A stretch of 64,000 bases of DNA from an uncultured Burkholderiales bacterium (GTDB lineage: Bacteria; Pseudomonadota; Gammaproteobacteria; Burkholderiales; Burkholderiaceae_C), in NCBI GenBank assembly GCA_945952065.1, contig CAMFGY010000001.1:124001-188000 (forward strand), given 5' to 3'. Made by a program: the position numbers and the translations under genes. Below the pieces are notes generated by a model. That model made no database searches. It was not told the DNA's origin and saw only the letters and a program-made list of their open reading frames with translations. How positions within the stretch are numbered: the stretch's first letter is position 1; every line of letters starts with the position of its first letter. Below, in pieces: positions 28,020-39,345 of the stretch.

Positions 28020-30880
28020 AGCAAGCCGCACCGGCGCTGTACGAATCGAACGCCGCGGTCGAAACCTTGGCGCAAGCCGCGACGGCGGGGGCCGATCCGG
28101 ATGAGCGCTTGATCGCCCAGGTGCATTGGGCCTGGTCTTTGCGCGAGCGCGACGGAAGCCAAGCTCTGCGCCTGATCGAACAGGCCGAGCAGCAACTCAG
28201 CAGCTGGCCGGCCGCGCGCCAGAGCCAGCCCCTCGGGCAGGTCCTGCGCTGGCGATTGCAACTCACCGGCATAGAGGTCCGCCGGCTGCGCAATGAAAGC
28301 ACCGCGCAAGACGAAGCCACGGCGCAAAGCCTCTTGCAGGCAGCACAAGACGCGAACGAGGGCGCTCTGGCTGTTGACGTCTATTGGGTGCTGGCCCACA
28401 TCGCCAACAGCCTGGGCAACACCCAGCAATGCTGTGCGTGCTTGGCTGCCGGCGCACAACTCGCTCAACGCTGCGGCGACCTCGAGCGCCAGCAACTGCT
28501 GGCCTGCACCCAAGCGCGCTTCGAAGGCGTGATCGACCGCTATGCCGCCGAGGCCCGCTGGGGTGAGCAGTTCAATATCGCTGAGGCCCACTTGTCTGCG
28601 CGCGTGGCGCCGCTGTTTGCGCTCTATGGCGCCTACCGTGCCATGCGGGCCAGCCGCTTGAATGAGGCCATTCAGCGCTTCACGGCCGTCATTGAGCCCC
28701 TGATGGCGCTGGGCTGCATCCGTGAAGCGATTGCCGCCCAGGCGAATCTGGGCAGTGTGTTCAACGACCTCGACGACCCCGAGGCCGCCCTGGAATGGAT
28801 GGAAAAAGCCCTGGCGCTGGCACGCCAACAGGCGTGGCCCTTCAGCATCGGCACCTGCCAGATGCAGCTGGGCGAGACCCTGCGCAAGCTGGGGCGGCTG
28901 GACCTGGCCCAACAACAGTTGGATGCGGCTTTGCAGTGCTTTTCTCGTTGGCCCGGCAGCCGCAACCACGCGGTCAGCCTCAATTACTTGGGCTGGCTGG
29001 CGCTCAATCAAAACCAGCCGCAGCGCGCCGCCGAGACCTTTGATGCCTTGCAGGCCTACGGCGGCTTTGCCGACCTTCAGCTCAGCGCCTTGCGGGGGCA
29101 GGGCCAAGCGCTTTTGCAGCTGGGCGACTTGAAGGCTGCGCAGGCCAAGGCCGAACAGGCCCTGGCCCTGGCACAGCAGCGCGGCGCTACCGAGGTGGTG
29201 GTGCAAGTCGGGCAATTGTTGGCGCGCATCGCCCAAAGCCGCAGCGTGCCCGACGCCGAGCAGGCCTTGCACTATTTGCAAGAAGCCCGTGAACAAGCGG
29301 CCACGCTCAGCGGCTTCAAAGGTGGCGGCGAGCTGCTGCAAGCGCTGGCACAGGCCTACGCGCAGGTGGGCCGTTATGTGGAAGCCTATGAGACCAGCGA
29401 AGCAGCGGCCCAGTCGCGTGCCCAATCGCTCAGCATGGAGGCCGCCAATCGACTGGCGGCCTTGCAGCTGCGCAATCTGAACGAGAGCGCCCGGGCTCAG
29501 GCCGAGCATTTGCAAGCCATGGCCGAGGCCGAGCGGCAAAAAGCGCTGCTGATGCAACGCAACAGCGACACGCTGGAACTGCTGGGCCGCATCGGCCAAG
29601 AGCTGACCCAGCAACTGGAGCTCGGCTCGATCTTCTCTTCCCTGGCCCGGCACATTCCTGCCTTGCTGGATGCGCGCGCTTTCGAGGTTTATTTGCTGGA
29701 TGCCGAGAAGCAGGCGCTGGACTCCATCTTTGGCCTGGAAGACGGCCAGCCCCTGCCGCCGGACCGCCTCGCGCTGAGCGACCCCAACTCCAACGCCGTG
29801 CGCTGCGCGCTGCAGCGCGCCGAGTTGTCCGTGCAGCTGGCGCCCGATGGCAGCGACCCCAGCCAAGTGCCCGGCACCATGCGCACCCTCAGTGCGCTGT
29901 TTGCGCCGCTGCTGATTGGCGAGCGCTTGCTGGGCGTGGTGACAGTGCAGTCGCCGCTGGCCCATGCTTACGGCGAACATGAGCGGATGATTTTTCGCAC
30001 CCTGAACGCCTATCTGGCCATCGCGCTGGACAACGCCCAAGCCTACAAGCGCTTGCAGCAAGCCCAGAACCAGCTGATTGCGCAAGAAAAGCTGGCCGCC
30101 TTGGGCGCCTTGGTGGCCGGCATTGCCCATGAGCTGAATACACCCCTGGGCAACAGCCTTTTGATGGCCAGCACCCTGGAGCAACGCACCGGCGAGGTCG
30201 AGCGGGCGGCGGCCGACAAGTCTTTGCGGCGCAGCGAGTTGGAGGGCTTTTTGGGCGAGGCCCGGGCCATGGCCCGGCTGATCATGCATGGTTTGGAGAC
30301 CGCCGCACGCCTGATCACCAGTTTCAAGCAAGTGGCGGTGGACCAAACCGCAGAGCAGCAGCGCGAGTTTGAGCTGGCCGGCATGTGCGAACAGTTGCTG
30401 GCAACGCTGCGCGCCGGCATCCGTAAACAAGGCCACCACATCGAGACCGACATCCCCGCCGGTCTGGTGATGGACAGCTACCCGGGGCCGCTGGGTCAGG
30501 TCATCAGCAATCTGGTCAACAACGCCATGCTGCATGGCTTTGGCGAGCGCAAAGGCGGCCAAATGCGGCTGAGCGCCCGGCTGCTGAGCGAGAGCCGGGT
30601 GGAGTTGCGCTTTCAAGACGATGGGGTGGGCATCAGCCCCAACCATGCCGCGCGCATCTTCGAGCCCTTTTTCACCACCAAATTCGGCCAAGGCGGCAGC
30701 GGCCTGGGCCTGTCCATCAGCCACAACATCGTCACGTCCTTGCTGGGCGGCAGCCTGAGCTTGGACCCCAAGCCTGGGCCGGGCACTTGCTTTGTGATGG
30801 TGTTGCCGCTGCAAGCGCCGACGGCCAAGACCGCATCGTCAGCGCAAGAATCGGGTGGGCAGGCGCAAGCGGGCTGCTGA
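28016..30880 (+). CDS. Soluble TPR-GAF sensor histidine kinase coupled to oxyR
   Basis: A 954-residue kinase without membrane helices or signal peptide. Residues about 20-490 are helical TPR-type repeats, 495-540 a coiled coil (NRLAALQLRNLNESARAQAE), 545-680 a GAF-like domain, then HisKA with His705 in AGIAHELNTPLGN and an ATPase domain (NLVNNAMLHGFG, DDGVGISP, GGSGLGLSISHNIV). The H-box and ATPase resemble those of the class that ends in a kinase and uses a separate regulator; no receiver domain is attached or adjacent. ATG 28016 overlaps the oxyR stop. Partner and signal are unknown. Confidence 0.9.
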   Translation: MKQAAPALYESNAAVETLAQAATAGADPDERLIAQVHWAWSLRERDGSQALRLIEQAEQQLSSWPAARQSQPLGQVLRWRLQLTGIEVRRLRNESTAQDEATAQSLLQAAQDANEGALAVDVYWVLAHIANSLGNTQQCCACLAAGAQLAQRCGDLERQQLLACTQARFEGVIDRYAAEARWGEQFNIAEAHLSARVAPLFALYGAYRAMRASRLNEAIQRFTAVIEPLMALGCIREAIAAQANLGSVFNDLDDPEAALEWMEKALALARQQAWPFSIGTCQMQLGETLRKLGRLDLAQQQLDAALQCFSRWPGSRNHAVSLNYLGWLALNQNQPQRAAETFDALQAYGGFADLQLSALRGQGQALLQLGDLKAAQAKAEQALALAQQRGATEVVVQVGQLLARIAQSRSVPDAEQALHYLQEAREQAATLSGFKGGGELLQALAQAYAQVGRYVEAYETSEAAAQSRAQSLSMEAANRLAALQLRNLNESARAQAEHLQAMAEAERQKALLMQRNSDTLELLGRIGQELTQQLELGSIFSSLARHIPALLDARAFEVYLLDAEKQALDSIFGLEDGQPLPPDRLALSDPNSNAVRCALQRAELSVQLAPDGSDPSQVPGTMRTLSALFAPLLIGERLLGVVTVQSPLAHAYGEHERMIFRTLNAYLAIALDNAQAYKRLQQAQNQLIAQEKLAALGALVAGIAHELNTPLGNSLLMASTLEQRTGEVERAAADKSLRRSELEGFLGEARAMARLIMHGLETAARLITSFKQVAVDQTAEQQREFELAGMCEQLLATLRAGIRKQGHHIETDIPAGLVMDSYPGPLGQVISNLVNNAMLHGFGERKGGQMRLSARLLSESRVELRFQDDGVGISPNHAARIFEPFFTTKFGQGGSGLGLSISHNIVTSLLGGSLSLDPKPGPGTCFVMVLPLQAPTAKTASSAQESGGQAQAGC

Positions 30881-30929
30881 GAATGCCCCCATCGCCACTC
30901 GCTGCGCCGGCTTTCGCGCCCTGCCCCCC

Positions 30930-31427
30930 ATGGACTCTTTTCAAATCCACGCCCTGCCCGCCACTTTGTTTGCGCCCATGTTTGCCTGGGACGATCAGCG
31001 CTTGCAAGCGCATTGCATCCAGCGCCGCATCATCGACGCGCCGCACGAGGCGCCCTGCCGGGTCAGCCTGCAAGACGCCGAGCCCGGCGAAGAAGTGCTG
31101 CTGCTGCCTTACGCCCATCACGAGGCGGCCACGCCCTACCGCAGCAGCGGCCCCATCTTTGTGCGACGCGGTGCCCAGCAAGCCCATCCCGCCCCTGGGG
31201 CCGTGCCGGAAGCCTTGCGCCGCCGCTTGCTGGCCCTGCGCGCCTACGACGCCGCGGGCTGGATGCTGGCCTGCGATGTCACGCCTGGCAACGCGCTGGA
31301 GTCGGTGTTGATGCCCATGCTGCAAACGCCCGCTTGCGCCTTCGTCAACCTGCACTACGCACGCGCGGGCTGCTATGCGGCGCGTGCCCTGCGCTTCCAA
31401 CCCGCTGAGAAGGCGGAAGCACCATGA
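30930..31427 (+). CDS. DUF1203-family protein
   Basis: A 165-residue protein. The segment CRVSLQDAEPGEEVLLLPYAHH, then TPYRSSGPIFVRRGA, is the signature of the DUF1203 family, whose function is not established. ATG 30930 gives the family-typical N terminus (FQIHALPATLFAPMFAW). It lies 49 bases after the kinase gene and overlaps the next gene by four bases (ATGA), so it belongs to the oxyR-kinase-DUF1203-AraC/Ogt transcription unit. No signal peptide. Confidence 0.85.
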   Translation: MDSFQIHALPATLFAPMFAWDDQRLQAHCIQRRIIDAPHEAPCRVSLQDAEPGEEVLLLPYAHHEAATPYRSSGPIFVRRGAQQAHPAPGAVPEALRRRLLALRAYDAAGWMLACDVTPGNALESVLMPMLQTPACAFVNLHYARAGCYAARALRFQPAEKAEAP

Positions 31428-32302
31428 ATACCGCAGCCACACGCTTTCAACGGGTGCGCCAAGCCATTGAGCAGCTGAGTGCCGCCGAGGCACCGCTGGG
31501 CCTGCAGGAGCTGGCCGAGGCGGCCGGCCAGAGCCCCTTTCACTTCCAGCGCAGCTTTGTCAGCCTGGCCGGGGTCACGCCCAAGGAGTTCAGCCAAGCG
31601 CTGGCCTTGCAACGCGCCAAGCAAAGCCTGGCGCAGGCGGATTCGGTGATGGAGGCGGCGCTGTCGGCCGGCTTGTCCGGGCCCTCGCGCCTGCATGATT
31701 TGCTGGTCGGCCAAGAGGGGCTGAGCCCCGGCGAATTCAAAACCGGCGCGGCCGGGCTGCGCTTGCGCTGGAGCAGCGCCGACACCTTGCTCGGGCCGGT
31801 TTGGTTGGCCGCCAGCGAGCGCGGCGTGATGTCGCTGGTGTTCACCCAGGGCGCCGACGACGCGGCCCTGTTGGCCGCAGCCCGCGCCCAATGGCCGCAA
31901 GCCCAGTGGCAAGAAGCCCGGCAAGACCTGGCCCCCATCTTGACCGAAGTGCAGCGCCGCCTCAGCGGGCTGGGGCCCAGCCGCCCGATTGGCTTGGCGC
32001 TGGCGGGCAGCCCGTTGCGGCTGAAGGTCTGGCAGGCGCTGCTGCGCATCCCCGAGGGTCAGGTCTTGAGTTACGGCCAATTGGCACGGCAGGTGGGCGC
32101 GCCCCGGGCGGTACGCGCCGTGGCCAGCTGCGTGGCGGCCAATCCGATTGCCTATCTGATCCCCTGCCACCGGGTGATCCGCGCGAATGCAGACTTTGGC
32201 GAATACCGCTGGGGCCCGCGCACCAAACGGGCCTTGCTGGGACTGGAGTTGGCGCGCGGGGAGCGGACAGCTGAAGTTAGCGCCGGCTTCGCTTCAAGCT
32301 AG
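31424..32302 (+). CDS. AraC-type DNA-binding / O6-methylguanine-DNA methyltransferase fusion (Ada-like without the zinc domain)
   Basis: A 292-residue protein joining an AraC-type helix-turn-helix (residues 15-105; GLQELAEAAGQSPFHFQRSF) to a methylguanine methyltransferase domain (about 110-285). The methyl-acceptor Cys248 is in LIPCHRVI. It lacks the N-terminal Cys4 methylphosphotriester domain present in the full Ada at 52.4 kb, so it can repair O6-methylguanine but should not sense phosphotriesters. It overlaps DUF1203 at its start and shares the CTAG stop overlap with the convergent PepSY gene at its end. Confidence 0.92.
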   Translation: MNTAATRFQRVRQAIEQLSAAEAPLGLQELAEAAGQSPFHFQRSFVSLAGVTPKEFSQALALQRAKQSLAQADSVMEAALSAGLSGPSRLHDLLVGQEGLSPGEFKTGAAGLRLRWSSADTLLGPVWLAASERGVMSLVFTQGADDAALLAAARAQWPQAQWQEARQDLAPILTEVQRRLSGLGPSRPIGLALAGSPLRLKVWQALLRIPEGQVLSYGQLARQVGAPRAVRAVASCVAANPIAYLIPCHRVIRANADFGEYRWGPRTKRALLGLELARGERTAEVSAGFASS

Positions 32303-33021
32303 CTTGATTTGGAGTTTTTGCGACGCCAAGCGCGGCGCAAGGCCAGGGTGCTGAGGGCCAGACCGCTGAGCACCAAGAGCAGGGCCGCCGCCGAGGCGGC
32401 CCGCAGCAAGCCGTTGTTGAAATCTTCCCCGCCGCGGTAGTCCATCAGGTGCAGACGCCAGAAAAAGTCGTACAGCACCCAGGCCTCGTTGCGCAGGGTC
32501 AAGAACTCGCCACTGTGGCCATCGAAGTACAGCCGGGTTTGAAATCGATCATCGAACTGCGCGAGCCAGAGGTCTTGCTTGTCGCCCAGCTCCCGCACCC
32601 ACCCCCAGCGGGTGGGAGATTGATCCAGACGCGTGACGGCAGCTAAGCGCCCTTCGCCCTTGTACAAGCTGCGGGCAAAGGCCTCGATGGATGCGGCGTC
32701 CACGGGCCCGAGCGCCGCACCGTCCGCCCCCAACAGCCACTCACCCTGGCTGAAGCGCAGCTTCAAGGCCGGGCCTTGCGCGGTGGCCACGCTCTGCAAA
32801 GCCAGCAAATCGCCCCGGTCCTGCGGCATGGGCGGCATGCGCTGCGCCCATTGCGCGGGCCAGACCTGACGGGGCTTGTTCAAGACATCGCCGCCCTTGA
32901 CCCAGGCTTGAAACGGCATCCAAGCGAACAAGAGCCAGCCCACGATCCAGGCCAGTACCTGCAAAGCCACGGCATAGCCCAGCCAGCGATGCCAACGGAA
33001 CAAAAAAGGACTCCAGCGCAT
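32299..33021 (-). CDS. PepSY-domain membrane protein
   Basis: A 240-residue protein if it starts at ATG 33021 (MRWSPFLFRWHRWLGY); ATG 33105 would add 28 basic residues. It has an N-terminal helix (LGYAVALQVLAWIVGWLLFAW), a periplasmic PepSY-type region with two repeats of the TRLYFDGHSGEFLTLR kind, and a C-terminal helix (ASAAALLLVLSGLALSTLAL). The His residues beside the helices (WHRW, WRLH) are typical of PepSY reductase-like proteins that may pass electrons across the membrane. It is divergent from katG, sharing a 168-base AT-richer spacer. Confidence 0.87.
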   Translation of the reverse strand: MRWSPFLFRWHRWLGYAVALQVLAWIVGWLLFAWMPFQAWVKGGDVLNKPRQVWPAQWAQRMPPMPQDRGDLLALQSVATAQGPALKLRFSQGEWLLGADGAALGPVDAASIEAFARSLYKGEGRLAAVTRLDQSPTRWGWVRELGDKQDLWLAQFDDRFQTRLYFDGHSGEFLTLRNEAWVLYDFFWRLHLMDYRGGEDFNNGLLRAASAAALLLVLSGLALSTLALRRAWRRKNSKSS

Positions 33022-33132
33022 GGGTTTGCTCAAAAAAAGAGAGGGATTGTGCGTCTTGCCTGTGCGCGCCAAGCTTTTGGCTATCAATGCATTAAATCTA
33101 TTCAATTAGCCAAGTAGATAGATAAATCCTAA

Positions 33133-35385
<2,253 letters not shown>

Positions 35386-35396
35386 ATTTGAGGCGG

Positions 35397-35436
35397 GCCT
35401 GAGCCGGGGGCGTGGCCCCCACGCTCAGGCTTTGTT
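35397..35436 (+). terminator. Rho-independent terminator after katG
   Basis: Inverted repeat GCCTGAG...CTCAGGC with an inner GGGGGC-GTG-GCCCCC stem, followed by TTTGTT, starting 12 bases after the katG stop. Confidence 0.8.
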
Positions 35437-35469
35437 GACCCGCCTGAAGAGCAAAGAAAGACCCATGCC

Positions 35470-35601
35470 ATGCAAGCCCACCCCGTTCGAACGAGTCACA
35501 AACCCCGCTGGCAGCTGGCCCTGGGCCTGCTGATCGCCGGCTCCGGCAGCACCCTGCTGGCCCAGGACCTGAGCCTGTGGATGCGTCACAGCGTGTGCTG
35601 A
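35470..35601 (+). CDS. Possible 43-residue exported peptide or gene remnant
   Basis: A short ORF after the katG terminator: ATG 35470 to TGA 35599-35601. Its translation has a basic start (RTSHKPRW) and a hydrophobic core (QLALGLLIAGSGSTLLAQ) ending like a signal peptide, then ten residues ending SVC. It stops six bases before the end of the convergent HD-domain gene. It could be a small secreted peptide, but a decayed 5' end of a longer exported protein is at least as likely. The ribosome site is weak (AAAGAAAG). Confidence 0.3.
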   Translation: MQAHPVRTSHKPRWQLALGLLIAGSGSTLLAQDLSLWMRHSVC

Positions 35602-35606
35602 AACAC

Positions 35607-36182
35607 TCAGGCCGGCGGCCCCTCCGCCGCGCCGAGGCAGCGGCCCATCAAGGCCTCCAATTCGGCCAAGACCAACTCCTCGCTCGGCCATGGCAGCTCG
35701 CCGTCTTTGGCCAAGTCATCCCAGACCCGCAGGCGCTGGGCCTCACGCGCAGCGGGCAGCATCGCAAATTGCGTGCATTCCGCTTCGCTCATCGGCCCGC
35801 CTTGCAAGGCCAGGCTGCGCACCGAATCGGCCGACAAGCTCTGGGCATAGCCGGGCTTGTGGCTGACCAGATAACGCTTGGCCTGCACATGCAAACGCAC
35901 AGGCTCGGCCACTGCCGGGCCGAACAAGGGCAGCAACACACGGGCGGCCAATTCCTCATGGGCGTCGTCAATGCCGCGCTCGGTCGGCGAGCCTTCCAAG
36001 TCGGTCATCAAATGGCCCACATCGTGCAGCCATGCGGCCAGCTGCAAGGCCTCGGAGGCCCCGGCCTGACGCGCCAAACGCGCGCATTGCCACGCATGTT
36101 GAAGCTGGGTTACCGGCTCGCCTGAATAGGCCAAGGCGCCGCCTTGTTCAAAGCATTGGAGAAGCTGCTGGATCGTCATCAT
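35607..36182 (-). CDS. PhnZ/TmpB-like HD-domain oxygenase
   Basis: A 191-residue HD-domain protein. It matches the phosphonate-degradation-associated HD family (PhnZ, TmpB) rather than ordinary HD phosphohydrolases: Tyr19 and Glu22 in YSGEPVTQL, His29, the H53-D54 pair in LHDVGH with His57, and the C-terminal [16 protein letters not shown] and LRVWDDLAK segments. Known members use a mixed-valent di-iron centre and O2 to cleave 2-amino-1-hydroxyalkylphosphonates. No dioxygenase partner (PhnY type) or phosphonate transporter is nearby, so the substrate here is uncertain. ATG 36182 and 36179 are both possible starts. Divergent from dps. Confidence 0.85.
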   Translation of the reverse strand: MMTIQQLLQCFEQGGALAYSGEPVTQLQHAWQCARLARQAGASEALQLAAWLHDVGHLMTDLEGSPTERGIDDAHEELAARVLLPLFGPAVAEPVRLHVQAKRYLVSHKPGYAQSLSADSVRSLALQGGPMSEAECTQFAMLPAAREAQRLRVWDDLAKDGELPWPSEELVLAELEALMGRCLGAAEGPPA

Positions 36183-36304
36183 GGTGGCTTGGTTGGGGCC
36201 ACGATTGTGCAAGCGGCAGGTGTCAGGCCGATGTCGGTGGGTCTATAGTGAAAGACCTCTTCTCCCTGCATGCAGCTAGTGTCCTTTTTCTTTCAGGAGT
36301 CCTC

Positions 36305-36814
36305 ATGGCCAAGAAGACCAGCAAATCCACTGCCAACCCCAGCAGCATCAATATCGGCATCAGCGACAAAGACCGCGCCGCCATGGCCGAGGGCCTGTCC
36401 AAACTGCTGGCCGACACCTACACGCTCTACCTGACCACCCACAACTTCCACTGGAACGTCACCGGGCCGATGTTCAACACCTTGCATCAGATGTTCATGG
36501 TGCAGTACACCGAGCTGTGGAATGCGGTGGACCCGATCGCCGAGCGCATCCGCTCGCTGGGCCATGTGGCGCCCGGCTCCTATGCCCAGTTCGCCAAGCT
36601 CAGCTCCTTGAAAGACGCCCCGGCCACACCACCGAAGGCGCTGGAGATGGTGCGCATCTTGGTGGAAGGGCACGAAGGCGTGGCCCGCACCGCCCGGGCG
36701 CTGTTCCCGCTTGCCGACCAAGCCTCCGACGAGCCCACCGCTGACCTCCTCACCCAACGCCTGACCGTGCATGAGCAAACGGCCTGGATGCTCAGAAGCC
36801 TGCTGGAAGAGTGA
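36305..36814 (+). CDS. dps: Dps-family DNA-binding ferritin-like protein
   Basis: A 169-residue Dps. CAGGAG five bases before ATG 36305 fixes the start. The ferroxidase motif is visible: [15 protein letters not shown] with the His and Asp ligands shared between subunits, then [19 protein letters not shown] Lys-rich N-terminal tail (MAKKTSKST) fits DNA binding. Dps oxidises Fe(II) with peroxide, stores iron and protects DNA. Together with oxyR and katG it forms a peroxide-defence group. A TATAGT at 36244 could be its -10. Confidence 0.96.
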   Translation: MAKKTSKSTANPSSINIGISDKDRAAMAEGLSKLLADTYTLYLTTHNFHWNVTGPMFNTLHQMFMVQYTELWNAVDPIAERIRSLGHVAPGSYAQFAKLSSLKDAPATPPKALEMVRILVEGHEGVARTARALFPLADQASDEPTADLLTQRLTVHEQTAWMLRSLLEE

Positions 36815-36847
36815 GCCCCGGTCGGCGTCTGCAAAAGCTGGCGTTCT

Positions 36848-36864
36848 CGCCCCCCTGGGGGGCG
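36848..36864. terminator. GC-rich hairpin after dps
   Basis: CGCCCCCC-T-GGGGGGCG palindrome 34 bases after the dps stop, with no T tract. It may terminate dps or insulate the following exporter operon. Confidence 0.45.
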
Positions 36865-36932
36865 TCAAAGGACTGTCTTTCAAATCGGCTACCCTACAGC
36901 CCTTTTGTTTTCATTCGAATCCAGCGCCGCGC

Positions 36933-38324
36933 ATGAACGCCTTTCCGAAGTTGATGCTGTCCCTGCCCTTGCTGTGGGCATGCAGCGTTAGCGCAGACCC
37001 GGCCAACCTTCTGAGTTGGCACGACGCAGCCCAGCGTCTGCACCAAAACTCTGATCAACTGGCTGGCGCGCGCGCCCTGGTCGCCCAGCGGCAAGCTCAG
37101 GCAGAAGGCATTGCCCAGGCGGGCGGCCCCATCGTCAGCGTCTATGGCGCGGCCTACAGCTACAAAGCGAGCCTGGATCTGGACCTTGATCCGCTCAAGC
37201 AAGGCCTGGGCAATGCCGTCAATATGTTGCCGCCCGGCATTGCTGGCCTCTTGCCGCCCTTGCCGCCGCTGCCCTCTAACTACACGATTGAGCGGCGCAA
37301 CAGCAGCCACACGGCCTTGGTGAACGCGGTCTGGCCGATTTACCTGGGGGGCGCCACGGATGCCTTGCGTGGTGTCGCTGCCGCTCAGGGCGCCGAAGCC
37401 CAGGCCGATTTGCAGCACAGCGAAGAAGAAGCGCTGGCCGTGCTGGCTCAACGTTATTTCCAAACCCAGATGGCGCGCCGCGCCGCCGCGCTGCGCGAAG
37501 CCGCCGCCGCCGGCGTGGCCGAACACGATGCAGCCGTCGAAAAAATGCTGAAGGCAGGTGTGGCGTCGCAGCTGGAGCGCCTGCAAGCGCGCGCAGCGCT
37601 GCAAGACGCCCAATACCAAGCCCGCAAGGCCCGCAGTGATGCCGAGCTGGTGGCCGCAGCCTTGGCCCGAACGGTCAAACTCGACGCCATCCCCACGCCC
37701 AGCACGCCGCTGGCAGTGAGCTCCACACCGCTGCCGCCGCTGCAGGACTTCATCGGCACCGCCTTGACCCTGCACCCCGGCTTGGCCAAGGTCGCCGCCA
37801 AAAAGGCCCAGGCCGAGCAACTCAAGGCCGGCTCCAAAGCGCTGAACAAACCGCAGGTGTTCGCCTTTGGCCAGCGCTCCCTCACCCACAACGGCGACTG
37901 GCTCGCCGGTATTGGGGTCAGAGTCAATTTATGGGATTCGCTGGACCACGCCGCGCTGGAGCGCTCGCACCAAAGCCTGATCAGCCAAGCCGAGGCCGCC
38001 GATGCCCAGGCCCGCAATGACATCGCGCTGCTGGTGGAACGCCAATGGCGCAGCGCCGAGCAAACCCGCCACCAATACCTGAGCCTGGCGGCGCAGGACG
38101 AATTGGGACTGGAACTGCTGCGCCTGCGCCGCGTCGGGCTGAAGCAAGGCAGCAGCACCGCGCTGGACCTGATCGACGCCGAACTGAACCTGGCCAAATT
38201 GCGCACCGAGCGCGCCCAGGTCGCTTACGAGCATGTGATGGCCTTGGTCGGCTTGCTGCAAGCCTGCGGGCAGATCGAAAGCCTGGGCGACTATCTGGCC
38301 CGCGCCGATCTGCGCCTGGAATGA
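36933..38324 (+). CDS. TolC-family outer-membrane efflux protein
   Basis: A 463-residue outer-membrane channel subunit with a signal peptide (LMLSLPLLWACSVSADP; the SAC-like site is followed by SVSA so Sec cleavage is more likely than lipidation). Long Ala/Gln/Glu-rich helices (residues 150-260 and 330-450) and two repeated halves are typical of TolC. It leads an operon with a membrane fusion protein and two ABC-2 permeases. Start ATG 36933 gives the signal peptide directly at the N terminus. Substrate unknown. Confidence 0.9.
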   Translation: MNAFPKLMLSLPLLWACSVSADPANLLSWHDAAQRLHQNSDQLAGARALVAQRQAQAEGIAQAGGPIVSVYGAAYSYKASLDLDLDPLKQGLGNAVNMLPPGIAGLLPPLPPLPSNYTIERRNSSHTALVNAVWPIYLGGATDALRGVAAAQGAEAQADLQHSEEEALAVLAQRYFQTQMARRAAALREAAAAGVAEHDAAVEKMLKAGVASQLERLQARAALQDAQYQARKARSDAELVAAALARTVKLDAIPTPSTPLAVSSTPLPPLQDFIGTALTLHPGLAKVAAKKAQAEQLKAGSKALNKPQVFAFGQRSLTHNGDWLAGIGVRVNLWDSLDHAALERSHQSLISQAEAADAQARNDIALLVERQWRSAEQTRHQYLSLAAQDELGLELLRLRRVGLKQGSSTALDLIDAELNLAKLRTERAQVAYEHVMALVGLLQACGQIESLGDYLARADLRLE

Positions 38325-38360
38325 GTGAAAGAAAGATTGATTGAGAGAGCAAACGCAGCC

Positions 38361-39341
38361 ATGAAACTCCCGAAACTGCTGGTTCCCGTGCTGGGCCTGA
38401 CGGCGCTTGGCGCTGCGGTTTACGTCATGTGGCAGCACCAGCCACCCGCCCCCGAGCAGCTGCAAGGCATGATGGAAGCGCGCGAAACCGATATCGCGCC
38501 CAAGCTCACTGGCCGCATCGCTGAACTGTTGGTGCAAGAAGGCCAGCGCATCGAAAAAGGCACCCTGCTCTTGCGCATCGACAGCCCCGAGGTGGCCGCC
38601 AAAATGGCACAGGCCAGCAATGCCGAAGCTGCCGCATCCGCCGTGGCCTTGAAGGCCAAGAACGGCGCACGGCCCGAAGAGATCCGCATGGCCCAGGCCA
38701 ATTACGAGCGCGCCCAGGTCGGCGCCGATTTGGCGCGCAAGAGTTTCGAGCGGGTCGACGGTCTCTTCAAAGAAGGCTTGGTGGCCGCGCAAAAGCGCGA
38801 CGAAGCCGAGGCCAATTGGCGCGCCTCGCAAAGACAGGCCGACGCCGCCAAGGCGCAAGTTGACATGGCCCGCGCCGGCGCCCGCAGCGAAGACCAGGCG
38901 GCCGCCGCCGCCCAAGCGCGCCAAGTGGCGGGCGCGGTGCAAGAAGTGGAGGCCGCGCGGGCCGAAACCGAGCTGAAGAGCCCGGTGGCCGGCGAAGTGA
39001 GCAAATTGTTGGCCAAGGCGGGCGAGCTGTCTCCCGCCGGCGTGCCGGTGCTCACCGTGGTGGACTTGAGCGACCAATGGGTGTTGCTGAATGTGCGCGA
39101 AGACCAGCTCAAACGCTTCGCCATCGGCCAAGAATTTGACGCCATCTTGCCCGCGCTGGCCGACAAAAACGGCGCCAGCGTGCGCTTCAAGGTCACCGCC
39201 TCGCAGGTGCTGCCCGACTTCGCCACCTGGCGCAGCACGCGCAGCAACCAGGGCTATGACTTGCGCACTTTTGAAGTGAAGGCGCAGCCACTCAAGCCCA
39301 TTGCCGGCGCAAGGCCGGGCATGAGCGTGCTGGTCAAGTAA
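38361..39341 (+). CDS. HlyD-family periplasmic adaptor (membrane fusion protein)
   Basis: A 326-residue adaptor starting at ATG 38361. One N-terminal membrane helix (LLVPVLGLTALGAAVYVMW), a biotinyl-lipoyl-like half motif (APKLTGRIAELLVQEGQRIEKG), a long coiled-coil hairpin (residues 75-195) and the second lipoyl half (LKSPVAGEVSKLLAKAGEL) followed by a beta barrel. It resembles the YhiI/YbhG subgroup that works with ABC-2 permeases. It connects the inner-membrane permeases encoded next to the TolC-like channel encoded before it. Confidence 0.92.
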   Translation: MKLPKLLVPVLGLTALGAAVYVMWQHQPPAPEQLQGMMEARETDIAPKLTGRIAELLVQEGQRIEKGTLLLRIDSPEVAAKMAQASNAEAAASAVALKAKNGARPEEIRMAQANYERAQVGADLARKSFERVDGLFKEGLVAAQKRDEAEANWRASQRQADAAKAQVDMARAGARSEDQAAAAAQARQVAGAVQEVEAARAETELKSPVAGEVSKLLAKAGELSPAGVPVLTVVDLSDQWVLLNVREDQLKRFAIGQEFDAILPALADKNGASVRFKVTASQVLPDFATWRSTRSNQGYDLRTFEVKAQPLKPIAGARPGMSVLVK

Positions 39342-39345
39342 GGCA

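Noticed and set aside
27947-30814. A 955-codon open frame antisense to the TPR-GAF histidine kinase
   Set aside because: It is a shadow of a high-GC gene with biased third positions. The sense strand carries clear H-box and ATPase motifs; the antisense translation shows none.
33081-33121. CTAT/ATAG half-sites before katG as an OxyR operator
   Set aside because: The elements are at 17- and 20-base steps, not the 11-base steps of the ATAG-N7-CTAT OxyR pattern. OxyR control of katG is likely from the family but this site is not supported.
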